This document shows positions 1-7,424 of a stretch of DNA of 10,217 nt, one piece after another; the first letter of the stretch is position 1, and every line of letters starts with the position of its first letter. Made by a program: the position numbers and the translations under genes. The DNA comes from an uncultured Bacteroidales bacterium. Lineage in GTDB: Bacteria; Bacteroidota; Bacteroidia; Bacteroidales; Bacteroidaceae. The notes under the pieces are model-generated. The model saw nothing but the letters and a program-made list of their open reading frames with translations. It did not search any database and was not told where the DNA came from. The stretch lies in the NCBI GenBank assembly GCA_902783615.1, contig CACZRQ010000160.1:1-10217 (forward strand). The letters run 5' to 3'.

Positions 1-21
1 AAAACTAAAAAATAAACGAGT

Positions 22-591
22 ATGATTAATGCCCAAGACATTAAAATCGGTACCGCTATCCGCATGGATGGCAAGTTGTATTTCTGTATTGACTTCCTGC
101 ATGTAAAGCCAGGCAAGGGAAACACTTTCATGCGCACCAAGCTGAAGGATGTGGTGAGTGGCTATGTGCTGGAGCGCCGTTTCAACATCGGTGAGAAGCT
201 GGAAGACGTTCGCGTGGAGCGCCGTCCTTACCAGTATCTCTACAAAGAGGGTGAGGATTTCATCTTCATGAACCAGGAGACCTACGACCAGCTTCCTATC
301 TCTAAGGAAATCATCAACGGCTCTGACTTCCTGCTGGAAGGCATGGTGGTTGATGTGGTTTCTGACGCTTCAACAGAGACTATCCTCTACGCTGACGTAC
401 CTGTAAAGGTGCAGATGAAGATTACTTACACTGAGCCAGGACTGAAGGGCGACACAGCTACCAACACGCTGAAGCCTGCCACCGTTGAAAGTGGCGCTGA
501 AATTCGCGTGCCTCTGTTCATCAACGAGGGTGACACGATTGAGATCGACACTCGCGATGGTTCTTACGTGAGCCGTGTGAACACCAAGTGA
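22..591 (+). CDS. efp: Elongation factor P
   Basis: EF-P binds between the P and E sites of the ribosome and speeds peptide-bond formation at consecutive prolines. The 189-residue protein has the full family length and three-domain layout. The N-terminal KOW-like domain carries the loop KPGKGN at residues 29-34, whose tip Lys32 is the position modified in many bacteria. The C-terminal OB domain carries the family signature around residues 157-187, with VPLFINEGD and IDTRDGSYVSR. The ATG start follows an A-rich leader (aataaacgag) and no Shine-Dalgarno site, as is usual in Bacteroidetes. Only 21 bases lie upstream in the window, so its promoter cannot be judged. The TGA stop overlaps the GTG start of the next gene by 4 bases, which suggests translational coupling. 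I see no EpmA or other EF-P modification gene in the window, so the state of Lys32 is unknown. Confidence 0.97.
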   Translation: MINAQDIKIGTAIRMDGKLYFCIDFLHVKPGKGNTFMRTKLKDVVSGYVLERRFNIGEKLEDVRVERRPYQYLYKEGEDFIFMNQETYDQLPISKEIINGSDFLLEGMVVDVVSDASTETILYADVPVKVQMKITYTEPGLKGDTATNTLKPATVESGAEIRVPLFINEGDTIEIDTRDGSYVSRVNTK

Positions 592-1646
592 AGTTCTCCA
601 TTGTAATACCTGTATTCAATCGGCCTGACGAGGTTGAGGAACTGCTAAGAAGCTTGGTAAACCAAAGCTTTCGAGACTTCGAAGTAATCATTGTCGAAGA
701 CGGTTCCTCTATACCTTGTGGGCAGGTTGTGCAACAATTCTCCGAAACCCTCCCCACACATTATTATATTATTGAGAACTCCGGACCTGCTGGAGCTCGC
801 AATTTTGGCTTGACAAAAGCACAAGGCGAGTATATCATCTTCTTCGACTCTGACTGCCTTATTCCACAAGGCTATTTCGAAGCGGTGGAACAAGCTTTGC
901 AGGAAACCCAAGCCGATGCTTTTGGTGGGCCAGACAGGGCTCACCCCTCGTTCACCCCTGTACAGAAAGCCATCAACTATTCGATGACATCATTTTTCAC
1001 CACAGGAGGCATTCGTGGAGGGAAACAGAAGATGGACAAATTCTATCCTCGAAGCTTCAACATGGGCATCAGACGAGAGGTAATCAACCAGCTAGGTGGC
1101 TTCTCGAAGATGAGGTTTGGCGAAGACATCGACCTGAGTATCCGCATCGTAAAGGGTGGCCACAAGAGTTGCCTGTTCAGCAAAGCTTGGGTGTATCATA
1201 AACGCAGAACCGACCTGAAAAAGTTTTTCAAGCAGGTCAACAACTCTGGTATCGCTCGCATCAACCTCTATATGAAATATCCTGATTCGCTGAAGTTGGT
1301 GCACGTCTTGCCTGCGGTCTTCACCCTTGGGGTGGGCTTTTTGGCTTGCCTCTTTGTGGTGGGCATCCTGTTGGGAACAGCCACCCAGACAGGCATCATC
1401 AATCCAGACCCTCCTTTTGGCTTGATGATTTGCACACTTGCACTGCTTCCCCTGCTGCTTTTCTCGCTGATCATATTCATCGATGCAAGCATCCGCAACA
1501 AGAGCATCCACATTGGGTGGTTAGCCATCAAGGCCTCGTTTATCCAACTCTTAGGCTATGGAAGTGGTTTCCTCAGGGCCTGGTGGAAGCGATGCGTGAA
1601 ACATGAGGGTGAGTTCGAGGCGTTTAAAAAGAATTTCTACAAATAA
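588..1646 (+). CDS. Family 2 glycosyltransferase with C-terminal membrane helices
   Basis: This is a GT-A fold, inverting glycosyltransferase of family GT2, expected to transfer a sugar from a nucleotide-sugar on the cytoplasmic face of the inner membrane. The N-terminal strand SIVIPVFNRP (residues 4-13) is the typical GT2 opening. VEDGSS (36-41) is part of the nucleotide-binding region, DSD (87-89) is the metal-binding DxD motif, and GED (178-180) fits the catalytic-base motif. After about residue 237 the chain is hydrophobic, with likely membrane helices near 238-262 and 279-300 and perhaps a third near 309-330. The length of 352 residues is normal for a membrane-anchored GT2. The start is GTG, because no other start precedes the conserved first strand, and it overlaps the efp stop as GTGA. 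The acceptor cannot be read from sequence; a surface polysaccharide, LPS or glycoprotein glycan are all possible. Confidence 0.9.
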   Translation: MKFSIVIPVFNRPDEVEELLRSLVNQSFRDFEVIIVEDGSSIPCGQVVQQFSETLPTHYYIIENSGPAGARNFGLTKAQGEYIIFFDSDCLIPQGYFEAVEQALQETQADAFGGPDRAHPSFTPVQKAINYSMTSFFTTGGIRGGKQKMDKFYPRSFNMGIRREVINQLGGFSKMRFGEDIDLSIRIVKGGHKSCLFSKAWVYHKRRTDLKKFFKQVNNSGIARINLYMKYPDSLKLVHVLPAVFTLGVGFLACLFVVGILLGTATQTGIINPDPPFGLMICTLALLPLLLFSLIIFIDASIRNKSIHIGWLAIKASFIQLLGYGSGFLRAWWKRCVKHEGEFEAFKKNFYK

Positions 1647-1676
1647 TGTTTAACGATTTTCATTCATAACAAAAAA

Positions 1677-2363
1677 ATGGAAACACTATCAATTAACCAA
1701 TGGGCGATGGAAGATCGTCCTCGTGAAAAAATGATGACTAAGGGCGTAGAAGCCCTGAGTGATGCAGAATTGCTGGCCATACTGATAGGCAGTGGCTCGA
1801 TGGGTGAGAGTGCCGTATCGCTGATGCAAAGGGTGCTGGCCAAATGCGACAACAACCTGAGCAACCTGGCTAAGTGGGAGTTGCAAGACTACACCGCCTT
1901 CAAGGGTTTGGGACCAGCCAAGGCCATCACAATCATGGCAACTTTAGAGCTTGGCAAGCGAAGAGCCCAGCAAACTCCTGCCGACCGACTCGTCATCGAA
2001 GAATCAACCGACATTTATCGCATCTTTCATCCCCTACTCTGCGACTTGCCCCACGAAGAGTTCTGGCTCTTACTGATGAACCAGGCAGCGAAGGTAATCG
2101 ACAAGGTACGCATCAGCCAGGGAGGCATCGACCAAACAGCAGTGGACATCAGAACCATCATGCGAGAGGCTATCCTCCATCAAGCCACACAGATAGCTGT
2201 GGTGCACAACCATCCTTCAGGCAATGTCAAACCCAGTCAAGCCGACAAGACGTTGACTAATGCCATCCGCAAGGCCGCAGATATCATGAACATCCGACTC
2301 ACCGATCATGTGATTGTGACAGACGGACAATACTTCAGCTTTCACGACCAAGCACTAATATAA
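1677..2363 (+). CDS. radC: RadC family JAB/MPN+ domain protein
   Basis: The protein belongs to the RadC (UPF0758) family, a predicted metal-dependent JAB/JAMM-fold protein long labelled a DNA repair protein. The original E. coli radC mutation was traced to recG, so its true role is unsettled. The N-terminal part has the conserved RPREKMMTKGVEALSDAELLA-type opening (starting near residue 14) and a helix-hairpin-helix FKGLGPAKA (75-83). The C-terminal JAB domain carries an upstream glutamate in PHEEF (125-129) and the metal motif HNHPSG with Asp190 (His177, His179, Ser181, Asp190), all intact. The length of 228 residues is normal for the chromosomal form. The ATG follows an A-run (aacaaaaaa) 30 bases after the glycosyltransferase stop, and no promoter consensus is visible in that gap, so it is probably cotranscribed with efp and GT2. 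Confidence 0.95.
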   Translation: METLSINQWAMEDRPREKMMTKGVEALSDAELLAILIGSGSMGESAVSLMQRVLAKCDNNLSNLAKWELQDYTAFKGLGPAKAITIMATLELGKRRAQQTPADRLVIEESTDIYRIFHPLLCDLPHEEFWLLLMNQAAKVIDKVRISQGGIDQTAVDIRTIMREAILHQATQIAVVHNHPSGNVKPSQADKTLTNAIRKAADIMNIRLTDHVIVTDGQYFSFHDQALI

Positions 2364-2373
2364 AGCCAATAGA

Positions 2374-2405
2374 TTTGCACCTTTCGCTGAAAAGACGTAT
2401 TTTTG
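2374..2405 (+). promoter_or_regulatory. Bacteroidetes-type sigma-AB promoter before the DUF59 gene
   Basis: The -33 element TTTG is at 2374-2377 and the -7 element TATTTTTG, an exact match to TAnnTTTG, is at 2398-2405. The 20-base spacing lies within the range known for the Bacteroidetes primary sigma factor. It sits in the gap between radC and the DUF59 gene. Known spacing would put the transcript start near 2410-2414, only about 6-16 bases before the ATG at 2420 or 2426. This makes it the likely promoter of the DUF59-lpxH-GH13 unit. The match is direct; activity is inferred. Confidence 0.75.
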
Positions 2406-2419
2406 CAAACGCTATTGAT

Positions 2420-2737
2420 ATGAATATGGAAACATTCGCATTAGAAGAAAAGATAGTGGAGATGCTCAAGACGGTTTACGACCCTGAGATTCCTGTCAAT
2501 GTTTACGACTTAGGCCTCATCTACAAAATCGACGTGAATGAGGAGGGCGAGGTGGCTATCGATATGACGTTGACAGCCCCCTCATGTCCGGCAGGCGATT
2601 TCATTGCAGAGGATATCCGTCAGAAAGTCAATTCCATCCAAGGGATTAAATCCACTAACATCAACCTTGTGTTCGAGCCCGAATGGAGTCAGGACATGAT
2701 GACTGAAGAAGCGAAACTGGAATTAGGTTTTTTGTAA
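2420..2737 (+). CDS. DUF59/MIP18 family iron-sulfur assembly protein, SufT-like
   Basis: This is a stand-alone MIP18 (DUF59) domain of 105 residues. Family members such as SufT and PaaD, and the eukaryotic CIA2/MIP18, help insert or mature iron-sulfur clusters in target proteins. The diagnostic stretch DPEIPVNVYDLGLIY lies at residues 21-35, and the conserved cysteine is in TAPSCP (Cys56). The domain fills the whole protein, and no ATPase (Mrp/ApbC) domain is attached. A longer reading from TTG at 2375 is possible but starts inside the promoter elements and adds residues unlike the family, so ATG at 2420 (or 2426) is preferred. It is followed after 12 bases by lpxH and is not beside suf genes here, so a specific client cannot be named. 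Assignment to the family is firm; the name SufT is less certain. Confidence 0.9.
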   Translation: MNMETFALEEKIVEMLKTVYDPEIPVNVYDLGLIYKIDVNEEGEVAIDMTLTAPSCPAGDFIAEDIRQKVNSIQGIKSTNINLVFEPEWSQDMMTEEAKLELGFL

Positions 2738-2749
2738 AAAAGATTGCGT

Positions 2750-3514
2750 ATGAAGAAAGTGTTTTTCCTCTCAGATGCCCACCTCGGCTCACTGGCCATA
2801 GAGCATGGCCGCACACAAGAACGCCGATTGGTGAATTTCCTGGAAAAGATTAAGTTCCAGGCCGATGCCATCTACCTGATGGGCGATATGTTCGACTTCT
2901 GGTATGAGTTCAAGACGGTGGTACCCAAGGGCTATACCCGCTTCTTGGGCAAGTTGTCGGAGTTGACGGATATGGGTGTGGAGGTGCATTTCTTCACAGG
3001 CAACCACGATATCTGGTGCCACGATTACCTCACAAAGGAGTGCGGATTGATTCTGCACAAAGAGCCCCTCACCACAGAAATCTATGGCAAGGAGTTCTAT
3101 TTGGCCCATGGCGATGGCTTAGGAGATCCAGAGGTGACATTCAAGGTTCTACGCAGAATGTTCCACAGCAGCACTTTGCAGAAAATGTTCTCGATGATCC
3201 ATCCTCGCTGGAGCATTGCCTTTGGCTTGCAATGGGCCAAGCACAGCAGGCTGAAGCGCAAAGATGGCAAGGAGCCCGACTACATGGGTGAGGATAAGGA
3301 ACATCTGGTGTTGTGGACAAAGGAGTATCTGAAAACACATCCCGACATCAATTACTTCGTGTACGGACATCGGCACATTGAGTTGGATCTCTCACTAAAC
3401 GACAACACCCGCATGCTGATCTTAGGCGATTGGATTAACCTCTTCACCTATGCCGTATTCGATGGCGAAAACATGTTCTTGGAGAATTTCATCGAGGGAG
3501 AAACAATATTGTAA
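2750..3514 (+). CDS. lpxH: UDP-2,3-diacylglucosamine diphosphatase (LpxH)
   Basis: LpxH hydrolyses UDP-2,3-diacylglucosamine to lipid X and UMP at the inner membrane, the fourth step of lipid A synthesis. All calcineurin-like metal-site motifs are present: SDAH (Asp9, His11), GDMFDFW (45-51), GNHD (84-87), AHGDG (119-123) and GHRH (206-209). The spacing matches LpxH and not a general phosphodiesterase, and 254 residues is close to the usual 240-260. The basic, hydrophobic segment around 133-170 fits the lipid-binding insertion lid of the family. ATG at 2750 (MKKVFFLSDAH) is preferred to an in-frame TTG at 2744. The gene follows the DUF59 gene by 12 bases and precedes the GH13 gene with an 18-base gap, so all three probably share the promoter at 2374-2405. 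Confidence 0.93.
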   Translation: MKKVFFLSDAHLGSLAIEHGRTQERRLVNFLEKIKFQADAIYLMGDMFDFWYEFKTVVPKGYTRFLGKLSELTDMGVEVHFFTGNHDIWCHDYLTKECGLILHKEPLTTEIYGKEFYLAHGDGLGDPEVTFKVLRRMFHSSTLQKMFSMIHPRWSIAFGLQWAKHSRLKRKDGKEPDYMGEDKEHLVLWTKEYLKTHPDINYFVYGHRHIELDLSLNDNTRMLILGDWINLFTYAVFDGENMFLENFIEGETIL

Positions 3515-3532
3515 CTTAACCGAAGTACGATT

Positions 3533-5275
3533 ATGAAAAAGTCCATGAAAAACATCCTGTTGGCAGTTGTGGCTTCGATGGCCTTCACAGCTGCCCATGC
3601 TCAGCACAAAGCCCCCAAGTGGTTGGAAGATGCTGTGTTCTACCAAATCTACCCTTCAGCCTTCATGGATAGTGATGGCAATGGTATTGGCGACCTGCCA
3701 GGCATCACCAGCAAGCTAAGCTATATCAAAGACCTGGGTGTCAACAGCATCTGGCTAAATGCCTGTTGTGTCTCAGGATGGAAAGATGGCGGTTACGATG
3801 TGATTGACTATTACAAGATTGACCCTCGCTTTGGTACAAATACCGACCTGGTGAATCTGGTAAACGAAGCCCACCGTTTGGGCATCCGTGTCTGCATGGA
3901 CTTGGTGGCTGGTCATTCCAGTAGTCAGAGTGAATGGTTCCTACAATCGATGAGTGGCAAGGATATGCGCTATAGCGACTATTATATCTGGACTGACGAA
4001 ATCAGCGAACAGGAGAAGCAACTGATTATCCAACGCCATCAGGAAGTGAACCCAGCCGCTAGCTTTACTGGCCGATTTGTTGAGGCCAACGCCCCACGTG
4101 CCAAGTATTATGAGAAAAACTATTACGAGAGTCAGCCGGCTTTGAACTACGGCTATGCCAACCCCGACCCTAATCATCCTTGGGAACAACCTGTCACAGC
4201 TCCTGGACCTCGTGCCTTGCGACAGGAAATGAAAAACATCATGGCTTTCTGGTTCGACAAGGGTGTGGATGGATTTCGTGTGGATATGGCTCAAAGTCTA
4301 GTGAAGAACGATACCGACGGCAAGGCAACAGCTGCCCTGTGGCATGAGATGCGTTCGTGGGTGGATGAGAATTATCCTGATCATATCCTCTTGGCTGAAT
4401 GGTCGGCTCCCATGACTTCCATCCCTGCAGGTTTCGACATCGATTTCTTCTTACCTTGGCGTGACAACAATGGCTATAAGGAACTCATTCTTCCTGAGCC
4501 ATACGGCGTGCACAAGAAAGATTACTTCCATCCTGATGGCAATGGCAGTATCGAGGCCTTCGTGCCTTACTATACGAAATGTCTGCAGGAATTGGGCGAT
4601 AAAGGTTATGTGGCACTGCAAACCTCCAACCATGATTTCCACCGTCCTAACTACGGCGACCGCAACACCATCGAGCAGTTGAAGGTTTCCACCATGTTCT
4701 TCCTCACCCTCCACAGCATGCCATTCATCTATTATGGCGATGAAATTGGCATGAAGTACAATGTGAATGCCCCTGAGAAAGAAGGCTCCCGCGAGGATCG
4801 CCCAGGCTTCTTTAATGAACGCTCTGGCGAACGAACACCCATGCAGTGGACCAATGGCAAGAATGCAGGTTTCTCAACTTGCGAACCCCAGGATTTGTTC
4901 TTGCCCATCGATACTGACAATAATCGCTTAACTGTTGAGACCCAAGAGAAAGACCCCAACTCCTTGCTCAACTTTGTGAAGCAAATCTTGAAGTTGCGTC
5001 GCGACCACAAGGCCATGGGCAACACGGGCGATTGGACTTACGTGGGCGATGTGAGTCAACCCTACCCCATGATTTACAAGCGTAGCGACGGCAATGAAAC
5101 CTTCATGGTGGTGTTGAACCCCAGTGCCAAGAAGGTGAAAGCCAACATCCCCACACAGGGCGGCAAGGCAGCTACCTTCGTGATAGGTAGTGGCAAAACA
5201 AACTATAAGCCTGGGAAATCAACAGATAAGATTGACATGAATGGCATCTCGTGCGCCATTTATAAGATTGAATAA
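3533..5275 (+). CDS. Exported GH13 alpha-amylase family enzyme
   Basis: This is a glycoside hydrolase family 13 protein acting on alpha-glucans or alpha-glucosides. A signal peptide (residues 1-23, MKK start, hydrophobic 8-21, AHA before Gln24) and no lipobox Cys point to the periplasm. The TIM barrel begins with DAVFYQIYPSAF (33-44), followed by a calcium-type loop DSDGNGIGD (46-54). The catalytic residues are visible: nucleophile Asp251 in GFRVD, acid/base Glu289 in LLAEW, and the transition-state Asp368 in TSNHD. Region I reads DLVAGHSS (123-130), with Gly where Asn is common. YYGDEIGM (400-407) and MQWTNGKNAGFS (437-448) resemble oligo-1,6-glucosidase and trehalose synthase-type members, and a C-terminal beta domain follows. 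At 580 residues it appears complete. Subfamily and substrate are not certain. No SusC, SusD or regulator lies nearby. The stop abuts the mutL stop. Confidence 0.92.
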   Translation: MKKSMKNILLAVVASMAFTAAHAQHKAPKWLEDAVFYQIYPSAFMDSDGNGIGDLPGITSKLSYIKDLGVNSIWLNACCVSGWKDGGYDVIDYYKIDPRFGTNTDLVNLVNEAHRLGIRVCMDLVAGHSSSQSEWFLQSMSGKDMRYSDYYIWTDEISEQEKQLIIQRHQEVNPAASFTGRFVEANAPRAKYYEKNYYESQPALNYGYANPDPNHPWEQPVTAPGPRALRQEMKNIMAFWFDKGVDGFRVDMAQSLVKNDTDGKATAALWHEMRSWVDENYPDHILLAEWSAPMTSIPAGFDIDFFLPWRDNNGYKELILPEPYGVHKKDYFHPDGNGSIEAFVPYYTKCLQELGDKGYVALQTSNHDFHRPNYGDRNTIEQLKVSTMFFLTLHSMPFIYYGDEIGMKYNVNAPEKEGSREDRPGFFNERSGERTPMQWTNGKNAGFSTCEPQDLFLPIDTDNNRLTVETQEKDPNSLLNFVKQILKLRRDHKAMGNTGDWTYVGDVSQPYPMIYKRSDGNETFMVVLNPSAKKVKANIPTQGGKAATFVIGSGKTNYKPGKSTDKIDMNGISCAIYKIE

Positions 5276-7123
5276 CTATTTAAACATACTGCCAATCTCA
5301 TCATCCGATATCGTGGCGATAACGGGATGGCCATCAGGAGTATAGGCTGGGGTGGATAAGGCAAAGAGACGATCCACCAAATCGGTCATCTCTTCTGCCG
5401 TGAGCACTTGACCATAGACAATGGCAGCAGCTTGTGCCAAGGTGAGGGCAATGGTCTGTTGCACCTCTTCTTTCACATCACTGCCCTTTTCCAAGGCTGT
5501 GTTTACCATGCTGTGCACCAGTTCTACGGGGTTCAATCCCTCAATGCCTCCTGGAACTCCGTTGATGGCGTAGCTGCCACCCCCCAAAGAAGTAAGCTCA
5601 AAACCCACAGCCGACAGATCGCTCAAGATACTTTCCAGCATGGCAGCTTCAGAAGGTGCCAATTGCACAATCTCAGGGAAAAGCAAGCCTTGCGAAGCAC
5701 TCTTCTCCTGCTTTACTTGATTCATATATTGCTCGAACAACACCCTCACATGCGCCCTGTGCTGGTCGATCAGCATTAAGCCCGACTTCACAGAAGTGAG
5801 GATATAACGTCCTTTATATTGCATCAGAGAGGATGCCCTTTCCTTAACCTCCAAAAGTATTCCCTTATCCTCCTGCTTAGGAGTCTGCGAAACCTCGGCA
5901 AAGACATCCTCTACAGGTGGACGTACTGTCTCTCCAGACAAGTGCAAACCCTGATAAAGCTTCTCCCATTGCTCATCAGCAGATTGCCGACGATACTCAT
6001 TGTCCTGACCCTCAAATGGATTGTAATGCGGATTCACATGCACCTTAGGAGGAGCAGCCTGACGGTTAGCAGGATTGAACACAGGCAAATCGTCTGGCAT
6101 ATCCGACATGTCGAAGTCTATCGAAGGGATGGCATTGAACTTACCCAACGACTCCTTGACAGCTGCCGCCAATATTTGCCAAATCGACTGCTCGTTCTCA
6201 AACTTAATCTCAGCCTTGGTGGGATGAATATTCACATCGATGTTGGCAGGATCCACCTCAAAATAGAGGAAATACGACACCTGTTCTCCTGCAGGGATCA
6301 ACTGCTCGTAGGCTTCCATCACTGCCTTATGGAAATAAGGATGCCGCATATACCTGCCATTCACGAAGAAGAACTGATGATTGCCCTTCTTGTGTGCAAA
6401 CTCAGGCTTACTCACAAAACCCATGATACGAATCAGTGAGGTATCTACCTCTACAGGCAAGAGCTGCTGGTCGAGGCGTTTGCCAAAAACAGCCAGAATG
6501 CGCTGACGCAGAGAAGATGTCATCAAGTTGAACACCTCAGTGCCATTGCTGTGCAAGGTGAAAGCCAAATCTGGATGCACCAGTACGATGCGCTCAAACT
6601 CAGCCATGATGTTGCTCAGCTCTGTGGCATTCGATTTCAAGAACTTCCTTCTGGCAGGCACATTGTAGAAAAGATTCTTTACCGAGAAACTGCTACCTTT
6701 CGCACAAGCAATTGACTCCTGCGACTGTACTTTCGACCCTGCTATCACCAGGCGAGTACCCAAGTCCTCATCTGCCATGCGGGTCTTCAGTTCCACCTCA
6801 GCAACAGCTGCGATAGAAGCCAAGGCCTCTCCACGGAAGCCCATCGTATGCAGGTTGAACAAATCGGCTGCCACCCTAATCTTCGAGGTGGCATGACGCT
6901 CGAAAGCCATGCGCGCATCGGTTTCCGACATACCCTTGCCATCGTCAATCACCTGCACACAGGTCTTACCGGCATCGGTCACCAGCACATGCACTTCCTT
7001 TGCTTCGGCATCGATGGCGTTCTCCACCAGCTCCTTAATCAAGGAGGCAGGACGCTGAATCACTTCTCCAGCGGCTATCTGGTTGGCAACAGAATCGGGT
7101 AATAATCGGATGATATCGCTCAT
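5276..7123 (-). CDS. mutL: DNA mismatch repair protein MutL
   Basis: MutL links mismatch recognition by MutS to strand removal. The N-terminal GHKL ATPase is complete: ELVENAIDA (residues 31-39, with Glu34 and Asn35), DDGKGM (60-65), GFRGEA (95-100) and the NIHPTKAEIKF segment (298-308). A variable linker (about 335-430) leads to the C-terminal dimerisation domain (about 430-615). The total of 615 residues is normal. The endonuclease signature DQHAxxExxxxE reads DQHRAHVRVLFE (453-464), with Arg for Ala and Val for the first Glu. The usual CPHGRP near the C-terminus reads TPDGHP (595-600). So the nicking site appears degenerate. ATG at 7123 is chosen because it begins the conserved MSDIIRLLPD and overlaps the upstream stop as TAATG; a GTG at 7159 would add 12 unrelated residues. 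It is translationally coupled to the small membrane protein gene. Confidence 0.96.
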   Translation of the reverse strand: MSDIIRLLPDSVANQIAAGEVIQRPASLIKELVENAIDAEAKEVHVLVTDAGKTCVQVIDDGKGMSETDARMAFERHATSKIRVAADLFNLHTMGFRGEALASIAAVAEVELKTRMADEDLGTRLVIAGSKVQSQESIACAKGSSFSVKNLFYNVPARRKFLKSNATELSNIMAEFERIVLVHPDLAFTLHSNGTEVFNLMTSSLRQRILAVFGKRLDQQLLPVEVDTSLIRIMGFVSKPEFAHKKGNHQFFFVNGRYMRHPYFHKAVMEAYEQLIPAGEQVSYFLYFEVDPANIDVNIHPTKAEIKFENEQSIWQILAAAVKESLGKFNAIPSIDFDMSDMPDDLPVFNPANRQAAPPKVHVNPHYNPFEGQDNEYRRQSADEQWEKLYQGLHLSGETVRPPVEDVFAEVSQTPKQEDKGILLEVKERASSLMQYKGRYILTSVKSGLMLIDQHRAHVRVLFEQYMNQVKQEKSASQGLLFPEIVQLAPSEAAMLESILSDLSAVGFELTSLGGGSYAINGVPGGIEGLNPVELVHSMVNTALEKGSDVKEEVQQTIALTLAQAAAIVYGQVLTAEEMTDLVDRLFALSTPAYTPDGHPVIATISDDEIGSMFK

Positions 7124-7410
7124 TAGATCACTCCATTCATAATGGCATACCAAACCCACAACAAGACGATGATCAGGAAAATGATCATGGCATTGTTGGA
7201 TTTGCTGCCTTTCTCCTTATAACGTTTCAGGTGCGTAGTGCTCTCAGAAAACTTGCCCCTGATATCCTCTGGATCAAACTCCTTAGGAGGCAGCATGCCC
7301 AGTTCTCGCTTGGCATTCTCCTCTATCTTCGCCAGTTTCTCCTTACGCTCATCCACGTAAATCCAATTATGATGAAAGCCTCTGGGCTTCCTAACTGAGA
7401 ACATTCCCAT
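7123..7410 (-). CDS. Small single-helix membrane protein upstream of mutL
   Basis: This 95-residue protein has no recognised function. It has a basic, charged N-terminal part (residues 1-70), with FSVRKPRGFHHNWIYVDERK near the start and a helical, coiled-coil-prone segment ERKEKLAKIEENAKREL at 21-37. One strong membrane helix follows at about 74-92 (AMIIFLIIVLLWVWYAIM), with a very short tail. The many Arg and Lys before the helix suggest a cytoplasmic N-terminus and a tail-anchored shape. It resembles small Bacteroidetes proteins that, from memory, are sometimes mislabelled riboflavin synthase subunit beta; nothing in it supports that activity. The start ATG at 7410 follows an A-rich leader, and an ATG two codons later is also possible. 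Its TAA overlaps the mutL ATG by one base. The heptamer repeat array lies upstream, between this gene and the OstA-like gene. Confidence 0.82.
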   Translation of the reverse strand: MGMFSVRKPRGFHHNWIYVDERKEKLAKIEENAKRELGMLPPKEFDPEDIRGKFSESTTHLKRYKEKGSKSNNAMIIFLIIVLLWVWYAIMNGVI

Positions 7411-7424
7411 AGTATTTTTTGTTT

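Noticed and set aside
1408..1418. Polyproline stop site in the glycosyltransferase that would need EF-P
   Set aside because: Only a single Pro-Pro pair (DPPF) is present, which is common and too weak to claim regulation by the neighbouring efp.
1647..1676. Possible promoter or terminator between the glycosyltransferase and radC
   Set aside because: Only 30 A/T-rich bases with no TAnnTTTG match and no hairpin; it is most likely a plain leader with an A-run.
2375..2419. TTG-started N-terminal extension of the DUF59 protein
   Set aside because: It overlaps the promoter elements, starts with a rare codon, and the added residues do not belong to the MIP18 domain.
5819..6439. Open frame of 206 codons on the plus strand opposite mutL
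   Set aside because: Antisense to conserved MutL ATPase and linker sequence, with no recognisable protein motif or initiation signal.
7124..7159. GTG-started extension of MutL by 12 residues
   Set aside because: MSDIIRLLPD is the conserved family start, and the ATG is coupled to the upstream stop as TAATG.
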